NCBI RefSeq assembly: GCF_000025265.1
Contig: NC_013739.1
Location: 558,001 to 622,000, forward strand
Length of the DNA stretch: 64,000 nucleotides
Direction of reading: 5' to 3'
Source: Conexibacter woesei DSM 14684
GTDB taxonomy: Bacteria; Actinomycetota; Thermoleophilia; Solirubrobacterales; Solirubrobacteraceae
The translations under genes were made by a program, and so were the position numbers. The notes below the pieces were generated by a model. It was not told the origin of the DNA. It worked only from the letters and a program-made list of their open reading frames with translations, and made no database searches. Position 1 is the first letter of the stretch. Every line of letters begins with the position of its first letter. Positions 58,622-64,000 of the stretch are shown one piece after another.

Positions 58622-59804
58622 TCAGCTGCTGAGCGCCACCGTCGGCGGCGTCCGGGCGGCGCGGATCGCGGGGTAGAGGCCGGCGATGCCGCCGATCAGC
58701 GTCGTCGCCGCTACGCCGGCCGCCAGAACGGGCAGCGGAATCACCGGGACCCAGCCGTTCGCGGCGGCGATCGCGGCACTGACCGCGGCGCCGAGGGCCG
58801 CGCCGGCGATGCCGCCGAGCGTCGAGAGCAGCAGCGCCTCGGCGAGGAACTGCAGGCGGATGTGGCGACGGGTCGCGCCGAGCGCGCGCCGCAGGCCGAT
58901 CTCCCGCCGGCGCTCCAGCACCGAGATCACCATCGTGTTGGCCACGCCGATCCCGCCGACGAGCAGCGCGATCGACCCCAGCGCCAGCAGCAGGCCGGTG
59001 AAGGCGTCGTCGGCGGCGTTCTTGGCGGCGAGCACGTCGGACGGGCGCGAGACCTCCACGCCGTTCGGAGTCTGCGGTTGGACCGTCGGCCCCAGCAGCT
59101 CGCGGACGGTGGGGACGGTGGCGTCGGTCGAGCGCTCGTAGACGGTCGTCGGTCGCCCGTCGAACCCGAACGCCCGGCGGGCGGCCGGGATCCCGACCAG
59201 GGCGGCCCCGTCGAGCTCCGGAGCGAGCGCCACCGGCGCGAGGATGCCGGCGACCGAGACGTTGAGGCCACCGAGCCAGACCAGGCCACCGCTGCGGCCC
59301 ACCCCCAGGCGCCGGGCCGCGTCGCGGCCGAGCACGACCGTCGGGTAGCGGGCGGTCGCCGGGTTGAGCCAGCGGCCCCGCTCGATACGGCCGCCGACGA
59401 CCTCGAGCAGCCGCAGGTCGGTCGCCAGGACCGCGATGCCACCGGTCAGCCCGGGGTCGATCGTCCGGTTGCGGTAGATGTGCGTCTCGGCGAGCTGGCC
59501 GGTGGCGGCCGCGTTCTGGACGCCTGGGATGCGCAGGATCCGGGCGACGGCGTCTGGGGGGAGCGGGATCGTCTCGCCGCCGAACTGCTCGCCGGGCTGC
59601 ATCGTCAGCAGGTTGGTGCCCAGCGCGGAGAGCTGCGCATTCAGCCGCTCGCGGCTCGACGCCGAGATGCCGACGACGGCGATCATCGCCGCGATCCCGA
59701 TCGCGATGCCGAGCGCGGACAGAACGGCCCGCATCGGTCGTGCGCGCAGGCCCGCGGTGCCCAGCCGCAGGACGTCGCCGCCGCGCAGCCGGGACCGCTG
59801 CCAC

Positions 59805-59833
<29 letters not shown>
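58622..59833 (-). CDS. MacB/FtsX-type ABC transporter permease (403 aa)
   Basis: Membrane subunit of a mechanotransmission-type ABC exporter. The first helix (PMRAVLSALGIAIGIAAMIA) is followed by a large extracytoplasmic domain (MacB_PCD type; GTNLLTMQPGEQFGG), then three helices near the C-terminus (LLLALGSIALLVGGIGVANT, STLGGIAGAALGAAVSAAIA) with LRRALGATRRHIRLQFLAEA between. Total length fits MacB-type permeases. No ATG or GTG serves as a start. The TTG at 59833 is chosen because AAGGAC lies 12 bases upstream and the residues before the first helix then resemble the family. It overlaps the ATPase gene by 29 bases. Confidence 0.85.
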
Positions 59834-60488
<655 letters not shown>

Positions 60489-60510
60489 CGGAGGCGGGGC
60501 GATGCCTGCG

Positions 60511-61014
60511 TCACGGCGTCTCCGCTGGGAGGCACTTGTCGAGCACTTCCTGGCTGACCTCGACTTCGGCCGGTATGAAGAACGGTCTGTCCTCCGTCGG
60601 GTCGGGGATGTCGATGCCGTTGGCGCGCAGGCATCTCGCGGCCTTCAGCTGCGCCGGCAGGTACTGCTTCTGCTTGCCCTTGTTGGCGGTGACGGTCGGC
60701 GGATCGCCGATCTTCGCCACGCAGGTTCTGGACGCTGCAGCGTAGGTGGCGTCGTGCACCACGTCGGGCGCGCCCTTGACCGGATCGGGGTCGGCGACCT
60801 CGACGCCGTTCTCGCGCAGGCACTTGGTGAATCTCAGCTCCCACTGGAACTGCGCGTCGCCAGCGGCGGCGGAGGCGCCGGACGAGCCGGCGGCCGCCGT
60901 CGAGGCCGACGTGTCGGTGTCGTCGCCGCCGCAGGCCGCCAGGCCGGTGGCCAGCAGCGCCGCGGCGGCGAGGGCCGCGCATCTCTGCCGGCTGCGTCGA
61001 ACGGTCGTGAGCAT
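60511..61014 (-). CDS. Lipoprotein with two C-L-R-x-N-G repeats (167 aa)
   Basis: Lipoprotein signal MLTTVRRSRQRCAALAAAAL with lipobox GLAAC. The mature part carries two similar segments, KCLRENGVEVADPDPVKG and RCLRANGIDIPDPTED, about 65 residues apart, each starting at a Cys-Leu-Arg and ending in an acidic/Pro stretch. This kind of repeat occurs in actinobacterial lipoproteins next to MacB-like cassettes. A disulfide between the repeats and further cysteines (TCVAKIG, DKCLPA) is possible. It is the first gene of the cassette and may be its substrate-handling or sensing part. Function not proven. Confidence 0.8.
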   Translation of the reverse strand: MLTTVRRSRQRCAALAAAALLATGLAACGGDDTDTSASTAAAGSSGASAAAGDAQFQWELRFTKCLRENGVEVADPDPVKGAPDVVHDATYAAASRTCVAKIGDPPTVTANKGKQKQYLPAQLKAARCLRANGIDIPDPTEDRPFFIPAEVEVSQEVLDKCLPAETP

Positions 61015-61239
61015 GGTGTGTCTCTTTCTGCTGGGGCGGGGGGATTGCACGACGACCACTCCAACGAGACCCGCGTTTGCTCAGCGTCTGCGGATCTCCA
61101 GACACTTCCGCAACATCGGCCCGGCCGGTACGGCGCCGCCGGTGCTGTGGCTGGGCAGACTGCCCGTGTCCGTGCACGACACCGGCAGACACCGCGCCGC
61201 GCTCGCCGCCGGCAGACCCGATCGCCGTCCGACGACGGC

Positions 61240-62649
61240 ATGACCGCGGCGCGCTGGGTCACGCTGGCGGTCGTCTCGGCGGCGACCGCGATGCTGCTGC
61301 TCGACGTGACGATCGTCTACGTCGCGCTGCCCGCGATCCAGCAGGATCTCGGGGCGTCGTTCGCGTCGATGCAGTGGGTGATCGACGCCTACACCGTCGC
61401 GCTCGCCGCGACGCTGCTGGGTGCGGGCGCGCTCGCCGACCGGCTCGGCCGCCGCGTCGTCTTCGCCGCCGGGCTCGCCGTCTTCACGATCTTCTCGGCG
61501 TTGTGCGGGCTGGCCGGCTCGGCGCTCGTGCTCGACCTCGCGCGCGGCGCGCAGGGGATCGGGGCGGCGGCGATGTTCGCCGCCTCGCTGGCGATCCTCG
61601 CGCACGAGTTCCGGGGCGCCGAGCGCGGGTTCGCGCTCGGGGTGTGGGGCGCGATCACCGGGGCCGCGCTCGCGGTCGGGCCGCTGCTGGGCGGGCTCGT
61701 CGTCGACGGGCTGAGCTGGCGCTGGATCTTCCTCGTCAACGTCCCGCTCGGCATCGTCCTCGTCATCGCGACGTTGCGGGCGCTGCCGGAGTCGCGCGAG
61801 CCGCGCCCGGGCCGGCTCGACGTCGCCGGGATGGTGCTGTTCGGCGCCGCGACCTTCCTCGCCGTGCTCGGCCTGATCCGCGGCAACGAAGACGGCTGGG
61901 GCAGCGCGCCGATCGTCGCGGCCCTGGTCGGCGCCGGGCTGCTCTTCGTCGCGTTCGTCGCCGTCGAGCGGCGCGCCGAGGCGCCGATGCTGCCGCTCGC
62001 GCTGTTCCGCATCCCCGCGTTCAGCGGCACGGCGCTGATCGCGTTCGCGCAGTCGGTCGCGATCTACCCGCTGCTGCTGTTCCTCGCGATCTACCTCCAG
62101 AACGCGCTCGGCTACACGCCGACCGAGGCTGGGCTGCGGCTGCTGCCGATGACGCTGCTGATCCTCGCGGTGGCGCCGATCTCGGGCAAGCTGACCGGCC
62201 GGTTGACGCTGCGCGTCCCGCTCGTCGGCGGGCTCGTGCTGTTCGGGATCGCGCTGTTCGCGATGCGCGGCATCGCGCCCGAGGACGAGTGGACGCGGCT
62301 GCTGCCCGGCCTGCTGATCGGCGGTGTCGCGGTCGGCATGATCAGCCCCGCGCTCGCCGCCGCGATGGTCGCCGTCCTGCCCGTCGAGCGCAGCGGCCTC
62401 TCCTCGGGCATCAACAACACGTTCCGTCAGCTCGGGATCGCGATCGGCATCGCCGGCCTCGGCGCGATCTTCGACCACCACGCCGACGTGGGCACCGCCG
62501 CCGGGATCACGCACGGGCTCCACGCCGTCGGGCTCGTCGCCGCGATCGTCGCAGTCGTCGCCGCCGCGGTCGCGTGGCCGCTGCTCGGCAGGCAGCGCTC
62601 GACGCCGGCTGCCACGACGGCCGCCGCCGAGCGCCCAGCGGCGGGCTGA
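61240..62649 (+). CDS. MFS exporter, DHA2 (EmrB/QacA) type (469 aa)
   Basis: Proton-driven drug exporter with about 13-14 hydrophobic segments. Motif A is LGAGALADRLGRRVVFAAGL and motif C-like is GAALAVGPLLGGLVVDGLSW with RWIFLVNVPLG, both typical of DHA2 members. The N-terminus MTAARWVTLAVVSAATAMLL DVT fits LLDVTIVYVALPAIQQDLG. The ATG at 61240 is the first in-frame start before the first helix. No regulator gene is adjacent; the 225-base gap before it, shared with the divergent lipoprotein gene, shows no clear operator. Confidence 0.92.
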   Translation: MTAARWVTLAVVSAATAMLLLDVTIVYVALPAIQQDLGASFASMQWVIDAYTVALAATLLGAGALADRLGRRVVFAAGLAVFTIFSALCGLAGSALVLDLARGAQGIGAAAMFAASLAILAHEFRGAERGFALGVWGAITGAALAVGPLLGGLVVDGLSWRWIFLVNVPLGIVLVIATLRALPESREPRPGRLDVAGMVLFGAATFLAVLGLIRGNEDGWGSAPIVAALVGAGLLFVAFVAVERRAEAPMLPLALFRIPAFSGTALIAFAQSVAIYPLLLFLAIYLQNALGYTPTEAGLRLLPMTLLILAVAPISGKLTGRLTLRVPLVGGLVLFGIALFAMRGIAPEDEWTRLLPGLLIGGVAVGMISPALAAAMVAVLPVERSGLSSGINNTFRQLGIAIGIAGLGAIFDHHADVGTAAGITHGLHAVGLVAAIVAVVAAAVAWPLLGRQRSTPAATTAAAERPAAG

Positions 62650-62652
62650 GGC

Positions 62653-63045
62653 TCAGCGGTCGAGCTCGGCGAGCAGGTTGTCGATGCGGCGAGCGATCTC
62701 GTCGCGGATCGCGCGGACGGCGTCGAGATCCTGGTCGCGGGGGTCCGTCAGCTCCCAGTCGACGTAGCGGCGGCCGGCGATGTAGGGGCACGTGTCACCG
62801 CAGCCCATCGTGACGACGACGTCGGCCCAGCGCGCGTCGTCCTCGGTCAGCGCCGTCGGGGTGCGGTCGGCGAGGTCGACGCCCAGCTCGCGCATGACGG
62901 CGACGACTTCGGGGTGGACGTGCGCGGCGGGCGTGGTGCCGGCCGAGCGGGCGGCATGGCGGCCGGCGGCGGCCTGCTCGAAGAGGGCGTGGCTCATCTG
63001 TGAGCGGCCGGCGTTCTGGAGGCAGACGAAGAGGACGTTGGTCAT
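62653..63045 (-). CDS. arsC: Arsenate reductase, low-molecular-weight phosphatase type (130 aa)
   Basis: Reduces arsenate to arsenite in the cytoplasm. It has the C-x5-R phosphate-like loop (FVCLQNAGRSQMSHAL) and the second redox-active region MGCGDTCPYIAGRRYVDWEL, as in thioredoxin- or mycothiol-coupled ArsC proteins. The His in AGRHAARSAGT and the DP-rich end are usual. Its ATG overlaps the upstream ACR3 gene stop (ATGA), so it is the second gene of an arsenic operon. The MFS gene converges on it with a three-base gap. Confidence 0.94.
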   Translation of the reverse strand: MTNVLFVCLQNAGRSQMSHALFEQAAAGRHAARSAGTTPAAHVHPEVVAVMRELGVDLADRTPTALTEDDARWADVVVTMGCGDTCPYIAGRRYVDWELTDPRDQDLDAVRAIRDEIARRIDNLLAELDR

Positions 63046-64000
63046 CGGGACGGCTCCTCGGCGAGGCGGGCGCGGCGCTCGCGCGGCGTCGCGTCGTCGT
63101 GGGTGAAGTAGCGCCGCCGCAGCCAGAGCGCGACGTAGACGAGCGCGACGAGGACGGGCACTTCGATCAGCGGGCCGACGACGCCGGCGAGTGCCTGGCC
63201 GGACGTCGCGCCCCAGACGCCGACGGCGACGGCGATCGCCAGCTCGAAGTTGTTGGAGGCGGCGGTGAACGCGAGCGTGGAGGTGCGCGGGTAGCCGAGC
63301 TTCATCCAGATGCCGGCGGCGAACGAGACGGCGAACATGACGGCGAAGTAGATGAGCAGCGGCACGGCGATGCGGACGACGTCGAGCGGCTCGGACGTGA
63401 TCGCGTCGCCCTGGAGAGCGAACAGCATCACGATCGTGAACAGCAGCCCGTAGAGCGCGACGGGGCCGATCTTCGGCAGGAACCGCTGCTCGTACCACTC
63501 CGCGCCGCGTCGGCGCAGGCCGACCACGCGCGTCAGGTAGCCGGCGAGCAGGGGGATGCCGAGGAAGATCAGCACCGTGCGCGCGACCTCCCACATCGAC
63601 ACCTCGAAGCCCTGGGAGTCGAGCCCCAGCAGGTCGGGAAGGCCGGTCAGGTAGAACCAGCCGAGCAGCGAGTAGGCGACGATCTGGAAGAGCGAGTTGA
63701 TCGCGACGAGCAGGGCGGTCGCCTCGCGGTCGGCGCAGGCGAGATCGGTCCAGATCAGGACCATCGCGATGCAGCGGGCGAGGCCGACGACGATCAGGCC
63801 GGTGCGGTACTCGGGCTGGTCGGCGAGGAAGATCCACGCGACCGCGAACATCAGCAGCGGCCCGACGATCCAGTTCAAGACGAGCGAGCTGACGATCAGC
63901 TTCCGCTCACCGCCGAGCTTGCCCAGCTCCTCGTAGCGGACCTTCGCGAGCACGGGGTACATCATCAGCATGAGCCCGAGCGCGATCGGCAGCGAGACGG
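63042..64000 (-). CDS. acr3: ACR3-family arsenite exporter, 5' end beyond the window
   Basis: Membrane exporter of arsenite. About nine hydrophobic segments are visible, with the conserved Cys of LARCIAMVLIWTDLACADRE, the family stretch AINSLFQIVAYSLLGWFYL, and AASNNFELAIAVAVGVWG near the C-terminus. The frame stays open past base 64000 and reads VSLPIALGLMLMMYPVLAKV upstream, as in full-length ACR3 proteins. The ATG at 63971 is therefore internal and the true start lies outside. It is coupled to arsC by a four-base overlap. An ArsR-type regulator is expected upstream but is not visible. Confidence 0.94.
   Translation of the reverse strand, partial: VSLPIALGLMLMMYPVLAKVRYEELGKLGGERKLIVSSLVLNWIVGPLLMFAVAWIFLADQPEYRTGLIVVGLARCIAMVLIWTDLACADREATALLVAINSLFQIVAYSLLGWFYLTGLPDLLGLDSQGFEVSMWEVARTVLIFLGIPLLAGYLTRVVGLRRRGAEWYEQRFLPKIGPVALYGLLFTIVMLFALQGDAITSEPLDVVRIAVPLLIYFAVMFAVSFAAGIWMKLGYPRTSTLAFTAASNNFELAIAVAVGVWGATSGQALAGVVGPLIEVPVLVALVYVALWLRRRYFTHDDATPRERRARLAEEPSR

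Noticed and set aside
61015-61239. Operator in the divergent gap before the MFS gene
   Set aside because: No convincing dyad or promoter pair was found in these 225 bases.

Overview
The window is very GC-rich, densely packed DNA with genes on both strands, many ATGA/GTGA stop-start overlaps, several GTG or TTG starts, lipoprotein-type binding proteins, LAL-type LuxR, MerR, TetR and IclR regulators, a mycothiol/thioredoxin-type ArsC and an HtaA-domain surface protein. This points to a high-GC actinobacterium. The secreted beta-helix/Ig proteins and the frequent AGA arginine codons in exported proteins recall Solirubrobacterales (Conexibacter or Patulibacter type), but that placement is inference. 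No rRNA, tRNA, CRISPR array, insertion sequence or phage gene was found. The window looks like chromosomal accessory metabolism and transport.

Left part (1-17.9 kb): the 3' end of a haloalkane dehalogenase gene is followed by an aldehyde dehydrogenase and an FAD amine/amino-acid oxidoreductase. A D-2-hydroxyacid dehydrogenase gene diverges from a FAH-family hydrolase plus a diaminopentanoate-dehydrogenase-like gene. Next come a large secreted beta-helix/Ig protein, a drug-type ABC exporter in an operon with its MerR regulator (operator visible upstream), a LysR gene, an acyl-CoA dehydrogenase/TetR divergent pair with a palindrome between them, and pntAB transhydrogenase.

Middle (17.9-31.5 kb): a NarL-type two-component system diverges from an MMPL exporter, with a perfect palindrome between them. 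Then come two convergent, related small secreted proteins, a LAL-type LuxR regulator, another secreted protein, a secreted parallel beta-helix protein with two C-terminal modules, and an SDR-sulfotransferase pair.

Catabolic centre (31.6-53.6 kb): a good promoter begins a same-strand run of twelve genes: a ribose-type ABC importer with a half-size ATPase, SDR, COG3618 lactonase-like hydrolase, RhaM-like mutarotase, VOC protein, a fused 2-oxoacid dehydrogenase E1, and a second, spermidine/putrescine-type ABC importer. Two divergent paralogous IclR regulators follow. A TetR gene, a near-consensus promoter and a 13-bp-arm palindrome then precede an operon of CocE-type hydrolase, amidase and a Dpp-type importer with a fused double ATPase.

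Right part (53.5-64 kb): a tiny DUF2180-like zinc-site protein overlaps the importer gene tail to tail. An HtaA (haem-binding) two-domain surface protein lies behind a double palindrome resembling an IdeR/DtxR iron box. A lipoprotein/ATPase/FtsX-type permease/adaptor export cassette, a DHA2-type MFS exporter and an arsenic operon (ACR3, cut by the window edge, and ArsC) complete the window. Two features stand out: the predicted iron-controlled HtaA locus, and the concentration of AGA/AGG arginine codons in genes for exported proteins.
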